A stretch of 64,000 nt of DNA from Ostrinia nubilalis. Lineage: Eukaryota > Arthropoda > Insecta > Lepidoptera > Crambidae. The DNA lies in the NCBI RefSeq assembly GCF_963855985.1, contig NC_087099.1, positions 3,998,001 to 4,062,000 on the forward strand. The letters are read 5' to 3'. Both the position numbers and the translations under genes were made by a program. Within the stretch, counting starts at the first letter, position 1; each line of letters begins with the position of its first letter. The notes below the pieces were generated by a model. It saw nothing but the letters and a program-made list of their open reading frames with translations, did not search any database and was not told the origin of the DNA. Below, one piece after another: positions 49,601-59,000 of this stretch.

Positions 49601-49947
49601 ATATAGATAAATTTGGTCATCACGTTCATAAGCGTTTACGACTATCTGAATTTTCTAATAACATTCCTACCAACACATTAGTAAAGTCAGATGCAGGCGA
49701 CTTTGATTTAAAATCATCGAGATTAAAAGGACTACCAACTCCTGAAAAGGATGACGAGGCTGTAAATAAAGAGTATGTCGATAAATATGTTCAAGATCTA
49801 AAAAATGAAATGAAATCAATTCAAACCAACATTAAAAAATATTTAAATAATTTAGAAAAATTAACTAGTGTCAATTTCAGTAAATTGTATTACACAAAAA
49901 AAGAAATCGATCTTATGTTACCTTCAAAACTTGATAAGAATGAGTAA
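49597..49947 (+). CDS. Short coiled-coil protein with fiber-like motif
   Basis: A 116-residue protein whose ATG overlaps the stop of the previous gene (ATGA, 49597-49600). Residues 38-57 hold LKGLPTPEKDDEAVNKEYVD, a pattern much like the DAVNKxYVD collar seen in trimeric phage and viral tail-fiber stems. A heptad-rich stretch follows (YVQDLKNEMKSIQTNIKKYL). This suggests a short trimeric stalk, possibly on the capsid, but it is inference from one motif. The last 8 bases overlap the integrase start. Confidence 0.65.
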   Translation: MNIDKFGHHVHKRLRLSEFSNNIPTNTLVKSDAGDFDLKSSRLKGLPTPEKDDEAVNKEYVDKYVQDLKNEMKSIQTNIKKYLNNLEKLTSVNFSKLYYTKKEIDLMLPSKLDKNE

Positions 49948-50875
49948 ACAAGACATAGTTAACGAGCTCCACAAGCCAGCAAGAAGAAATTTCTGTCGCC
50001 GTCATACTAACATTAAAGGAATAGATGATTTATGGCAAGCGGATCTTATGGATTTTCAAAAATATTCATCGTATAATAAAGGATATAAATATGTACTAGT
50101 AGTAATTGATACTTTATCAAAATTTGTATGGGTAAGACCGTTGAAAGCAAAATCTAAACAATATGTTACAAATGCAATGCAAAGTATATTATCTGAATCA
50201 ACACGGAAGCCAAACAATTTACAAACAGATCTGGGTACAGAGTTTTATAATAATTCTTTTGAAAAGTTAATGAAAAATTACAACATAAACCATTATTCCA
50301 CATATTCTGTTAAAAAAGCCTCTATAGTAGAACGAGTTATAAGAACTATAAAATCACATCTTTACAAAACATTCAGTCTGTGCGGACGATATCAATGGTT
50401 TCAATGTAATTTAGATTCCGTGGTGCATCGCTATAACAACACTTTGCACCGCATTACAAAGTTCAAACCGATTGATGTTAATCATGCGAATCAGGCTTTA
50501 GTTAAATCTAATATCATTAAAACCCGAAAGCCAAAGACAGTACGTCAAGGATCCACTTTTAAAGTTAACGATTTTGTTCGTATAAGTAAATACAAAGGAG
50601 ATTTCTATAAAGGTTATACCCCTAATTGGTCTACGGAAATATTTCAAATCGTAAAAATTAATGATACCTATCCTCAAACGTATCAAATAAAAGACAAATA
50701 CAACCAAAATATTCTAGGCTCTTTTTATGGATACGAGTTACAAAAAACTAAATTTCCAGACATCTACCTTATTGAAAAAGTTATAAAGAAAAAAGAAAAC
50801 AAACTTTTTGTAAAATGGTTAGGACTAAGTGATAAAGAGAACAGTTGGGTAGACAAACGTGAATTAGTGATTTAG
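49940..50875 (+). CDS. Polinton integrase (rve family) with C-terminal chromodomain
   Basis: A 311-residue protein starting at the ATG at 49940, which overlaps the preceding stop; the frame is open further up but the preceding part belongs to the other gene. The catalytic triad is D35 (WQADLMDF), D97 (QTDLGTEF) and E131 (SIVERVIRTIK). An SH3-like DNA-binding stretch follows (about 195-255), and a chromodomain lies at about 268-308 (YLIEKVIKK, FVKWLGL, NSWVDKREL). In the family it joins element ends to host DNA with a short target duplication; the chromodomain may steer it to marked chromatin. All catalytic residues are present. Confidence 0.94.
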   Translation: MSKQDIVNELHKPARRNFCRRHTNIKGIDDLWQADLMDFQKYSSYNKGYKYVLVVIDTLSKFVWVRPLKAKSKQYVTNAMQSILSESTRKPNNLQTDLGTEFYNNSFEKLMKNYNINHYSTYSVKKASIVERVIRTIKSHLYKTFSLCGRYQWFQCNLDSVVHRYNNTLHRITKFKPIDVNHANQALVKSNIIKTRKPKTVRQGSTFKVNDFVRISKYKGDFYKGYTPNWSTEIFQIVKINDTYPQTYQIKDKYNQNILGSFYGYELQKTKFPDIYLIEKVIKKKENKLFVKWLGLSDKENSWVDKRELVI

Positions 50876-50880
50876 ATAAG

Positions 50881-50888
50881 TATATAAA
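50881..50888 (+). promoter_or_regulatory. TATA box before the PLA2/core gene
   Basis: TATATAAA lies 40 bp before the ATG at 50928, in one of the few real gaps between genes of the plus block. It probably starts a capsid-gene transcript. Confidence 0.45.
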
Positions 50889-50927
50889 TAACACAGGATC
50901 TCTCTTTGGGACACTAGATGATTACCG

Positions 50928-51656
50928 ATGAAGGAAGGCAGTGGTGTAATCAATAGCTTGGTAGATCATTTGCCGTTCGAGTTACATATACCTGGGTATC
51001 AATTTTGTGGTCCCGGTACGAAACTTCAAAAACGGATTCTAAAAGGCGATCGAGGGGTTAACAAATTAGATAACGCTTGCATGCACCACGATATTTCTTA
51101 CAATAATAAAGATCCTGGAGCTCGACGCAAAGCCGACTTGGAACTTTTGAATATGGCTCAAAGGAGATTGAAATCGAAAGATGCTGGAAAAGGAGAAAAA
51201 ATTGCATCATGGATAGTAAAAAATGCTATGAAGGCAAAAATCAGAACAGGCAGTGGCATGAAATCATTTAAGAAAGGTGTGAAAAAAATACAGTCCCTAT
51301 TGAAAAAAATGAAATCCAAGGATCAAAACTCTGTTATAAAATATGCTTATGCAGTTGCAAAGAAACTGTTTAGTAAAAAGAAAGGAATACGTTTGCCACG
51401 TATCATTCCTCTTCCAAAGTGTGGAGGACTTTTACCACTTATTCCCATATTTGCGGGATTGTCAGCTTTAGGTTCACTAGCTGGAGGAGCAGCAGGTATA
51501 GCAAAAGCTGTGAATGATTCTAAAGCTGCACAGAAGAGTCTTCAAGAATCTGAAAGACATAACAGAATGATGGAAGCGGTGGCTCTTGGAAAAGGATTAT
51601 ATATTAAACCTCATAAAAAAGGAGCAGGGTTATATCTTAACCCATCAAAAAACTGA
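50928..51656 (+). CDS. Virion protein: parvovirus-type phospholipase A2 domain plus basic core-like tail
   Basis: A 242-residue protein. Residues 22-58 hold a minimal secreted-type phospholipase A2 site: calcium loop YQFCGPG (24-30) and catalytic LDNACMHHDISY with His54-Asp55 and Tyr58. Parvovirus VP1 and some adintovirus proteins carry such a domain, used to breach the endosome. Residues 80-155 are very Lys-rich. A Gly/Ala-rich hydrophobic segment (about 162-195) and a GKGLYIKPHKKGAGLYL tail follow, reminiscent of adenovirus core or minor capsid peptides. The frame ends at a TGA set directly behind A_AAA_AAC, where the protease frame begins. Confidence 0.85.
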   Translation: MKEGSGVINSLVDHLPFELHIPGYQFCGPGTKLQKRILKGDRGVNKLDNACMHHDISYNNKDPGARRKADLELLNMAQRRLKSKDAGKGEKIASWIVKNAMKAKIRTGSGMKSFKKGVKKIQSLLKKMKSKDQNSVIKYAYAVAKKLFSKKKGIRLPRIIPLPKCGGLLPLIPIFAGLSALGSLAGGAAGIAKAVNDSKAAQKSLQESERHNRMMEAVALGKGLYIKPHKKGAGLYLNPSKN

Positions 51657-52042
51657 TTAAGCGGCTACCTAGACGTGCGCTCACTAACCTCGATATTTTG
51701 GAACATGCTAATGACATTCCTTACTTTCGCGGTGTTTACATGAGAGATACGTTACCTTTGAAACCTAGAAAAATAGAATGTGGAATATTAAATTTGGATA
51801 GCAACATAAATCCAGGTACGCATTGGGTGGCCTTCGTAAAGCAAAACAATTACGTAGAATATTATGATAGTTTTGGTAATTTAAAACCACCGTTAGAATT
51901 AATGAAATATATGTATGCCTTGCCTATAAACTACAATTATGTAAGACATCAAGCTTATGGCACTACTAATTGTGGTCATTTGTGTCTAAAATTTTTAAGA
52001 AATTATTGGAAAAAGCATTTAAATAGCAAACGAAATAAATAA
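51653..52042 (+). CDS. Adenain-like cysteine protease, no ATG start
   Basis: The catalytic order matches adenovirus protease: His (GTHWVAF), Asp (YYDSFG), Gln (RHQAYG) and Cys (NCGHLC), at residues 42, 57, 85 and 92 counted from the TTG at 51698; the Gln-Cys spacing of 7 equals that of adenain. The frame is open from 51638 or so, and conserved-looking N-terminal sequence (RRALTNLDI) precedes any ATG. The first ATG lies inside the fold. Expression needs either a -1 frameshift from the PLA2 frame at 51647-51653 or a CTG start at 51653. The enzyme would mature virion proteins. Confidence 0.88.
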   Translation: MIKRLPRRALTNLDILEHANDIPYFRGVYMRDTLPLKPRKIECGILNLDSNINPGTHWVAFVKQNNYVEYYDSFGNLKPPLELMKYMYALPINYNYVRHQAYGTTNCGHLCLKFLRNYWKKHLNSKRNK

Positions 52043-52058
52043 ATGTGTTAGTATAAAA

Positions 52059-52734
52059 ATGTCTTTCACTGTATCTTTAACTGGAAGTGGAGCCAACAAA
52101 TTATTCACCAAGTTTGGAACTTCGAGGAGAATATGAATGCGGTCTTTTGTATTTCTCAACTTTTAACTCTATTCCTAATATCGATAAACGAAACAATAAG
52201 TTTCATTATGGTGAAAATGAAATCATCGAAATTCCTGAAGGATCTTATGAGCTTCAGGATATTTGTGATTATTTAAAAGACAATATGAAGAACACTGTAT
52301 TAAAACTAACTTGCAATAACAATACATTGAAGACAAACCTTTTTTGCTCCAAAGATGTTCATTTTAATAAAAGTGAATCAATTGGTAAAATACTAGGTTT
52401 TGGAATGGAGACAATACATGCTAATATAAGTACTGATTCACAGTACCCTGTTAGCATTCTATCAACAACCATTGTGAGAATCGAATGCGACGTAGTTAGT
52501 GGTTCCTTTGTAAACGGGAAAGCCAGTCACATTATTTATGAATTTGTGCCTAATGTTCCACCTGGTTATCGAATAATTGAGATACCTAAGAACTTAATTT
52601 ATTTTCCTGTTAATCAAAATTCTATAAGTGCTATCAATATACGGTTGTTGGACGCTGACAATAAAGAGATAAATTTACGAGGTGAAGAAGTCCAGCTGTA
52701 TTTACATTTCAGAAAAAATGATAAATTTCAATAA
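52059..52734 (+). CDS. Penton-like minor capsid protein, frame broken near the start
   Basis: The main frame (52081-52734) codes for about 215 residues with SLELRGEYECGL, STFNSIPNID, EIPEGSYELQDI and a beta-rich remainder, as in the single jelly-roll minor capsid proteins of Polintons. It has no ATG and is closed by a TAA at 52078-52080. The expected N-terminus is found in another frame from the ATG at 52059, 10 bp behind TATAAAA. The two frames are off by one base, with the shift most likely at the AAA run near 52096-52099. This may be a mutation, a sequencing error or a programmed shift. In the family this protein sits at the capsid vertices. Confidence 0.75.
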
Positions 52735-52864
52735 AAACCCCCCTCAGTCGTATACCCAAGCCATTCCTCGAAGATCATCTCGCAAAAGCACACCGTTTCA
52801 ACTAAAAAAGAAGCTTACCAAGACCAATAAAGAATTTCTAAGGCTAATCGGGTTGATAAAATGA
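52718..52864 (+). CDS. Small basic protein before the major capsid gene
   Basis: A 48-residue protein starting at the ATG at 52718 inside the end of the penton-like frame and ending in a TGA that overlaps the major capsid ATG (ATGA, 52861-52864). It is rich in Lys and Arg and ends in LTKTNKEFLRLIGLIK. A short frame ending in a similar Asn-x-x-Phe-Leu motif is often found at this place in insect Polinton-like elements. Its role is unknown. The overlaps on both sides support it as a real gene. Confidence 0.6.
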   Translation: MINFNKNPPQSYTQAIPRRSSRKSTPFQLKKKLTKTNKEFLRLIGLIK

Positions 52865-54069
52865 ATATTCTAAATATATCTCAACAAACATCATACGACA
52901 ACAGCATTGAAAGTTTCGAATATCATTCATACAAACCGTACGTGACAAGTTTCAACAAGAATGATGAAATAAGAATTCCTATTAATCAACAAGATCTATA
53001 CGTATTGCCTTCACTTAGTAGTTTGTATATCGAGGGGAAAGTGAATGTTTATAACACCACAACTAAAGCAAAAATATCTGAGGTACATTTCATTAATAAT
53101 CCGGCATTGTTCCTATTTCAAGATATTCGGTATGAATTGAATGGAGTAGAAATAGATAAAATAAAAAATGCAGGTATAACTACAACAATAAAATCTTATC
53201 TATCGCTAAATGAAAATGAATCAAAATATGCACGAGTTTGGGGTTGGTCAACTATGGGAACCAATAATACTGGAGGTGGGGCGTTTTCCTTATCCATTCC
53301 GCTAAACAAGATATTAGGATTCGCAGAAGACTATGAAAAAATAATCATGAACTGTAAACACGAGTTAGTGTTACTTAGAAGCAATACGAATCTTAATTCT
53401 ATCAAATTAAATACAGGAGAAGTTGTAGATGACATTATAATTAGTAAAATTATTTGGAGAGTGCCACATATCAAAGTGTCAGATCGAGAAAGAATAAATT
53501 TATTAAAGCATTTAGAGAAAGATCGTGCTATTCCTCTAGCATTTCGTAATTGGGATCTGTATGAATACCCATTACTTCCTCAAACACGTAAGCATACTTG
53601 GTCTATCAAAACTGCATCCCAAACAGAGAAACCGCGATTTGTTGTAATAGCCTTACAAACCAACCGCAAACACAACAGTCAATTGTCAATGGCAGAGTTT
53701 GATCATTGTCATGTACGTGATGTAAGAGTCTTTTTAAATTCGTCGTATTATCCCTATGAAGGGTTGAACATCAGTTTCTCAGATGACAAGTTCACTTTAT
53801 TATACGAACAATATACAAGATTTCAGCAGTCGTATCACGGACGTCGTTCAGAGCCGTTGCTGAGTTTAAAAGAATTTAGAGACGTTGCCCCTTTATTCGT
53901 TATTGACTGTTCACGACAACACGAAACACTGAAAGGATCTATTGATGTGAGAGTCGAAATTGAGACAGACCAAGAAATTCCAGATAAAACAGCTGCATAC
54001 TGCCTGATTTTAAACGATTGTTTATACGAATATAAGCCTTTGAGTAACATTGTAAAGAAACTATCATGA
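52861..54069 (+). CDS. Major capsid protein (double jelly-roll, hexon-like)
   Basis: A 402-residue protein. Visible features: SFEYHSYKPYVTSFNKNDEI near the N-terminus, IPINQQDLYVLPSLSSLYIE, FLFQDIRYELNGVEID, then CHVRDVRVFLNSSYYPYEG and FVIDCSRQHETLKGSIDVRV in the second half. The order agrees with insect Polinton/adintovirus hexons, two jelly-roll folds that trimerise into capsomers. It is shorter than vertebrate Polinton capsid proteins but usual for insect ones. Start and stop both overlap neighbours as ATGA. The frame is intact. Confidence 0.85.
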   Translation: MNILNISQQTSYDNSIESFEYHSYKPYVTSFNKNDEIRIPINQQDLYVLPSLSSLYIEGKVNVYNTTTKAKISEVHFINNPALFLFQDIRYELNGVEIDKIKNAGITTTIKSYLSLNENESKYARVWGWSTMGTNNTGGGAFSLSIPLNKILGFAEDYEKIIMNCKHELVLLRSNTNLNSIKLNTGEVVDDIIISKIIWRVPHIKVSDRERINLLKHLEKDRAIPLAFRNWDLYEYPLLPQTRKHTWSIKTASQTEKPRFVVIALQTNRKHNSQLSMAEFDHCHVRDVRVFLNSSYYPYEGLNISFSDDKFTLLYEQYTRFQQSYHGRRSEPLLSLKEFRDVAPLFVIDCSRQHETLKGSIDVRVEIETDQEIPDKTAAYCLILNDCLYEYKPLSNIVKKLS

Positions 54070-54560
54070 ATAATTATAATACAGTAATCGTTGATTTGCA
54101 AGGGTTTAAGGACAGCAATAATAAATTCTTGGTTAAAGAAATGGCAGTAGCTAATGTAGAGTATACCTATGTGTTTTTAATAAAGCCCCCGTATCCGTTT
54201 TCTGCACTGAGTGATGAAGAAAAGAAATGTGTTCGTTGGATCGAAAGAAATAGAGGCTATTTATGGAGTGAGGGCTACATAGACTACAGAGAATTTCATA
54301 GAATGATGACTGGTTTTTTGAAAAATAAAAAAATTATAGTCAAAGGGGAAGAAAAAGTAAAATGGATGCAAGAGTTGTGTAATAATAATAATAGTGTTAT
54401 TGATATAACTCGTAAGGGTACTCCTAATTTGAATAGTCTTAATGAACTATATTGTAAAGATAAAATTTTATTTAATTGTTTTTATCATGACAAGTATTGT
54501 GCGTTACGAAATGTTTTAAGTTTAAAGAAATGGTGTGTAGATAACAATGTGTTTAATTAA
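54066..54560 (+). CDS. Conserved unknown protein, last gene of the plus block
   Basis: A 164-residue protein starting in an ATGA overlap with the capsid gene. It has VIVDLQGFKD at the N-terminus, FLIKPPYPFSALSDEEKKCV, VKGEEKVKWMQEL, a CxxCFYHDKYCALRNVL-like Cys/His segment and ends in KKWCVDNN. The pattern recurs in insect Polinton-like elements. The early Asp and the beta-strand start hint at an RNase H-like fold, but no catalytic set is clear. AATAAA follows at 54561 and 54580. Confidence 0.65.
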   Translation: MNNYNTVIVDLQGFKDSNNKFLVKEMAVANVEYTYVFLIKPPYPFSALSDEEKKCVRWIERNRGYLWSEGYIDYREFHRMMTGFLKNKKIIVKGEEKVKWMQELCNNNNSVIDITRKGTPNLNSLNELYCKDKILFNCFYHDKYCALRNVLSLKKWCVDNNVFN

Positions 54561-54717
54561 TAAATATTCACTTTACTGTAATAAATAATTGAAATATGGA
54601 ATTAAACTTTGTGTTTATTTTTATACCTAAAAATGTATTCCTAGGGAACTGAGTAAAAACATCGTTTTTGCATAATAATTTATTTCATTACATTTACAAC
54701 TATATTAAAAAACATAA
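54561..54717. terminator. Convergent 3' ends with poly(A) signals on both strands
   Basis: AATAAA occurs on the plus strand right after the stop at 54560 and again near 54580. TTTATT (minus-strand AATAAA) occurs near 54611-54618 and 54681. This is the meeting point of the two gene blocks. Confidence 0.5.
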
Positions 54718-55116
54718 TTAAAAGTTAGAACCAGTTAACTTTTTTGATATCTTCTTAATTACACATTCTGTCATATCCATTATTTCGTCCACTGCGTCAT
54801 GGACTACGTATTGGGCACTAAGTAACACGCACTCGCTGTCAGCATCTGACGTAGATGATGATGAGTTCGAATTTGCTCGGTCACGCTCGCAGACCAGGTC
54901 CACCACCTTTATCTGGATCATTTTGAAGCCTTTCTGTTCGTTACACACCACAAAAGATTTTGGAGTTATCCGCTTATTATTTTTTGGAGAAACTCGTTTT
55001 TTACGTTTTTGATCAATTTGCGTCGATTCCACCCCAAATAAATCTTTGTATTGCTGAGTGAACTGTTGTAACGGGTCTTGAGCGTATTGAGGAAAATCAT
55101 CATATACGTCAGTCAT
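54718..55116 (-). CDS. Small acidic unknown protein with upstream splice acceptor
   Basis: A 132-residue protein: Gln/Tyr-rich start, basic patch (QKRKKRVSPKNNKR), Ser-rich acidic stretch, then SAQYVVHDAVDEIMD and a Lys-rich end. No family recognised. A good splice acceptor (TTCTTTACAG) lies right before AAAATG, and a donor (CAG|GTATGT) lies near 55227, so the mRNA probably has a 5' UTR intron. The C-terminal half resembles the protein at 55253-55516 (QYIVYENCDDVYF against QYVVHDAVDEIMD). Confidence 0.6.
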   Translation of the reverse strand: MTDVYDDFPQYAQDPLQQFTQQYKDLFGVESTQIDQKRKKRVSPKNNKRITPKSFVVCNEQKGFKMIQIKVVDLVCERDRANSNSSSSTSDADSECVLLSAQYVVHDAVDEIMDMTECVIKKISKKLTGSNF

Positions 55117-55252
55117 TTTCTGTAAAGAATAAAGAGAATAAATTGTAATAAAGTTGCTTTAACTAATAATTAGGTAAATAGTTAACCACACAATAAAACA
55201 CTTAAAAATACTAAAATACTACATACCTGATTGATAATTAATTATTTCCCAC

Positions 55253-55516
55253 TCACAAGGTAGGTCTTTCGTTGCGGTCTCGCAGTTTGGAACTGATGTG
55301 TGACATCAGTTGCAGCGCGCTAAAATATACATCATCACAATTTTCGTACACAATGTATTGAGTTTTTGCACGACTTTGAATGTCCACTTCATCGTTTGAC
55401 ACTTCCACTGCTTCCATAATTTCAATTTTAATTACGTGCTTGGGGACTCTACTATCGATTGAAAGAACGTAGCTGGCTTGTGGTGAGGTAAGATGACTGT
55501 GACTACGTTGAGCCAT
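55253..55516 (-). CDS. Small unknown protein, possible paralogue of its neighbour
   Basis: An 87-residue protein from the ATG at 55516 (TTAAAATGG, strong context); another ATG in frame at 55549 has weak context. It holds HVIKIEIMEAVEV and AKTQYIVYENCDDVYFSALQ, and a basic end. Both strands of the pattern recall the protein at 54718-55116. No family recognised. It lies between the polymerase and that gene, in the same direction, so it may share a transcript. Confidence 0.55.
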   Translation of the reverse strand: MAQRSHSHLTSPQASYVLSIDSRVPKHVIKIEIMEAVEVSNDEVDIQSRAKTQYIVYENCDDVYFSALQLMSHISSKLRDRNERPTL

Positions 55517-55552
55517 TTTAACTTTTAACCCAAACAAGTTTGAACGCATCAA

Positions 55553-56024
55553 AGTCGAATTGATAACTAAATAAAATCTATTGGTTGCTTATATCAAATA
55601 GGTAACATGAGACGCACCGGCTATGCCACGTGCTATTAATTAACTTCATGTCCAAACCTGTAAAAGTTTCCTCAGCGTTGCAAAATAAATGTAGTAAATT
55701 GATTCCTAACGTGTGATCGATGTCATATTACGATCTCACCGTTTCTATGCGATGATTAATATCACACTTTAAAACATGTCTAAACATGATCTTATTGAGT
55801 TAATGTGAACCAATGTCTTTACGTATAAGCAATAAAACCCAAGTAAATAATTTGTCATCATTTATTTATAGGTAGGTACCTTATTAATTAATTACATTTA
55901 TTTGAAACTTAATATTATCTTAATTAGCTTAGGTTATCTATTATAATAAAGAAAATCGTACAACTAAGGAAAGTATTATTATTTAATTTTAATTACCTAA
56001 TTCTTGGTTCAATGTTATGCTTAG
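55553..56024. other. Spacer between small genes and polymerase
   Basis: No gene. It probably holds the promoter of the small genes and the 3' UTR of the polymerase. It contains one arm (55997-56010) of a 14-bp inverted repeat that flanks the polymerase gene. Confidence 0.5.
55997..56010. repeat. Left arm of 14-bp inverted repeat flanking the polymerase gene
   Basis: CTAATTCTTGGTTC lies 14 bp after the polymerase stop; its exact complement GAACCAAGAATTAG lies at 59533-59546, 4 bp before the polymerase ATG. Both arms are perfect. Confidence 0.8.
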
Positions 56025-59000
56025 CTAAATGTTTAGAATGGATGTATGCCCCCAAGCTCTTGTTGACACCTTGTCAGCCGAAACAAAACGTTTATCATCA
56101 TTACTGGATAGCGCTACTTTGTTGAGACTGCGAGTAAAAATGTTGTGTTTGATTGACTTAAATAAAATATTTGTTTTCCGCACTATATTGCCGTGATACA
56201 AAGTTTTTTTATAGTCTGATATTTGTATATCGCGAACAACACTCTTCTTTACTCCCTTTGCTTTTTTAATTGTAGTATTAATGGTCTTTACACAATACAA
56301 CTTTGAACGTAATCCAACAAACTCTGTTATAATGTTTCCTCCCATTTCGTCTTTGAAAAGTCCAGGAATCTTTTTATTTAGAAGCGGTAAGCCATATACA
56401 TTTTCTTTGAAAAAATTGCTTGTGTCGAAATAATGTAAGAAGGTTTCTTTTAAATCTTTGTAAAAGTTTTCGGTTTCAATTTGGTAAACGAAACTATCCG
56501 TATCCGTGTAACACATTTGTAATTTGTTTTTATACGATGGTTCAAAAACTGAATAATGAAAGTCATACATGTGGCTTTTAGATAACTCTAACACCGTAAA
56601 CCCTATGTATATTGGCTTATCCAAAATCACCCGTTCAGGTTTTGTTTGTATTGCGACTAAATTTTCAGTGAAAATTGAAGCACTGTGAAAACTAGAGCTT
56701 GCAATTAATTTATTGGCAGTTATTTTCTTTTTTGTTACATTATTGTGGTCACTCCATTCGTTAACTAAATGTACATTAACTCTTTTTTCGCTGTTTTCTA
56801 AGGTTTTACCAAAAATGCTGTTATTGAGCAACTTAAAAAAGTCTTGTTCAAATGTAGATTGAGCCTGTTGTCTTAAACTCGTATTTAGATCGATATATTG
56901 TTTTAAGTAAGGACTTTGTTGAAACGTTATGACTCGATGTATTTTTTTTAATATCAGCCCATGTTTCAAACATGTTTTCAAGTGAACATAGTGGATGACG
57001 TAGAAGTACTTGTCGTAAAGATTAGGCACGAGCTTAAAAGTCTTACCCCCCGGTGGAATGCATTTCTCAGGGCAAAATGGTAAATCATTGTGCCTGTCAT
57101 GTAACTCTTTCGGATAGCTTAAGTCAACCTCAAGAATGAAACCATACTCTGCATCAGCAGGAACATTAACAATATCAAGACATTCAATTTCTGTCTGGTT
57201 TAAAAATCTAAAATTCGACAGCGGTAGAGATTGACACATACTGAATCCGTATAAGTTATTGCAATCTATGTAAACTACAAAGGTATCTGGTTTTAAGGGA
57301 TCGTATTCGTTCATGTATTTGTTATTGGCGTTGGCATGCCTGTGCGAACACATGCATACTCCTCCTCTGATGCCTGATTGAATCATACGCACTATGGCAA
57401 GGTCATCTATGAGCTCCAACTCGACTCCAGTTTTGTAAAGCATTGCATCGAATGATAAACTAGGAGCGGTTACATAGAAAGCAGGATCTAATTGATAATG
57501 AAATTTGCAAGTTTTTCTAAACTTTTCAAAAATATCAGTTAACAAGAGAACGTCTGTTTTCAAATACAATTTAGTGTATTGACCCAGATTTTTGATGTTA
57601 AATTGTGACCAAACTGATTGAGCATGTTCATAATCTTCATCAGTAATATGCTCATTTGTAAGGGAGCTGTAAAACTCTTTTTTTTCTGGTAAACATCGCT
57701 CTTTAAACCGATCCCAGTTATCCATGTATTCGTAGGGATATATACCTTTGCGAGTAAGTAAATTAAATTGGGTAGGTATTGGAAAATGCGTGCGTAAATG
57801 ATCAAACTCTTCTTTTTTAATAGTTTTTGCTAATTTATCTAAGCTAGTGCCAAGAAATTTAAATGAATCTACGAAGCGCAATTGTATAAATTCTTGATCA
57901 GAAATCGGAACAAATTTCGTAAATGACACATAATTTTCTTTAGTTTTAGGTATAATCTTAATATTTCCAGGCATTTCACCTAATTGTTTTATGAACAAAT
58001 GACAGTCATAACCTGCCAAGTTGTGGAAAAATACAGGAATAAACTTAGGTATTTTGTATTGTAAATTACAATATCTGTGGGCTGCACCACGATATAATCC
58101 TGTTATGTGGCAGTGATCGCGCACTTTGTCTGAAAATAAAAAGTTATCACATATATGACAGCGAGTGGCTTGCAAAAATTCGGATGCATCTTTTTCGGTA
58201 AAAATCATAGGCAAATTTTTAGATAAGATTGCATGAATTTCACGAACATCACGGTAAAGAGATTCTATAAATTTTGAAACACAGTCAGAACCGAGATATG
58301 ATACATACCGATTATAGCTAGTGTTTACAGTACAGACTATATTGTACGCAAACGCTGAGGGTATATGGTGCTGCAGCGTTTTTGTATTTTGCGTATCAGA
58401 TTTGTCTTTGTGCACTTCTAAAATTGTCTCAAAATCTGCATAAATGACGAATGGAACATTTTGTTTACGGTCATAATTATTAAATTTTATGACGGTCCCC
58501 TTTTCAGGTAATACAGTGACGATCCCGCTACATAAATGATTTTCTAGTTCATCAAAAGTAGTAAAAAACACTAAGCATGTATCACAGAAATAAATTTTAC
58601 CATGATGAGCTGTTATTTGATTTCTGACAAGCCGCGACAAGTCCTTGATAAGACAATAATGTGACGTCGCGTCATTTTCTAACATTAGCAAATGAATAGT
58701 TTTTTTGTTTTTGGTATTTTCAGATTTATATACGGGGCCAATAATGGTTTTAGAATTTTTTAGACCATAAATGATAAAACTTAACTTAGGATTGTTTTTC
58801 TCAAAAATCCTAATATCTGAGAATGTGACGGGATAAGATATCCCATTGATATTTAGAACATCTTTAAAATTGGGATAAGACGAGACTCGTTCAGGATGAT
58901 TTCGAGCAGGGTAAAGAGCTGCTGTTACGCTCCATAAAAAGCAACACTGGTCTTTATTTTGAATATTTATACATGCTTTCTTATTTTGAATAAATTTAGG

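Noticed and set aside
49868..49939. Upstream extension of the integrase frame
   Set aside because: It overlaps the preceding gene without an ATG; the ATG at 49940 fits the family start and the overlap pattern.
57560..57805. An 81-codon minus frame inside the polymerase gene
   Set aside because: Out-of-frame shadow of the polymerase.
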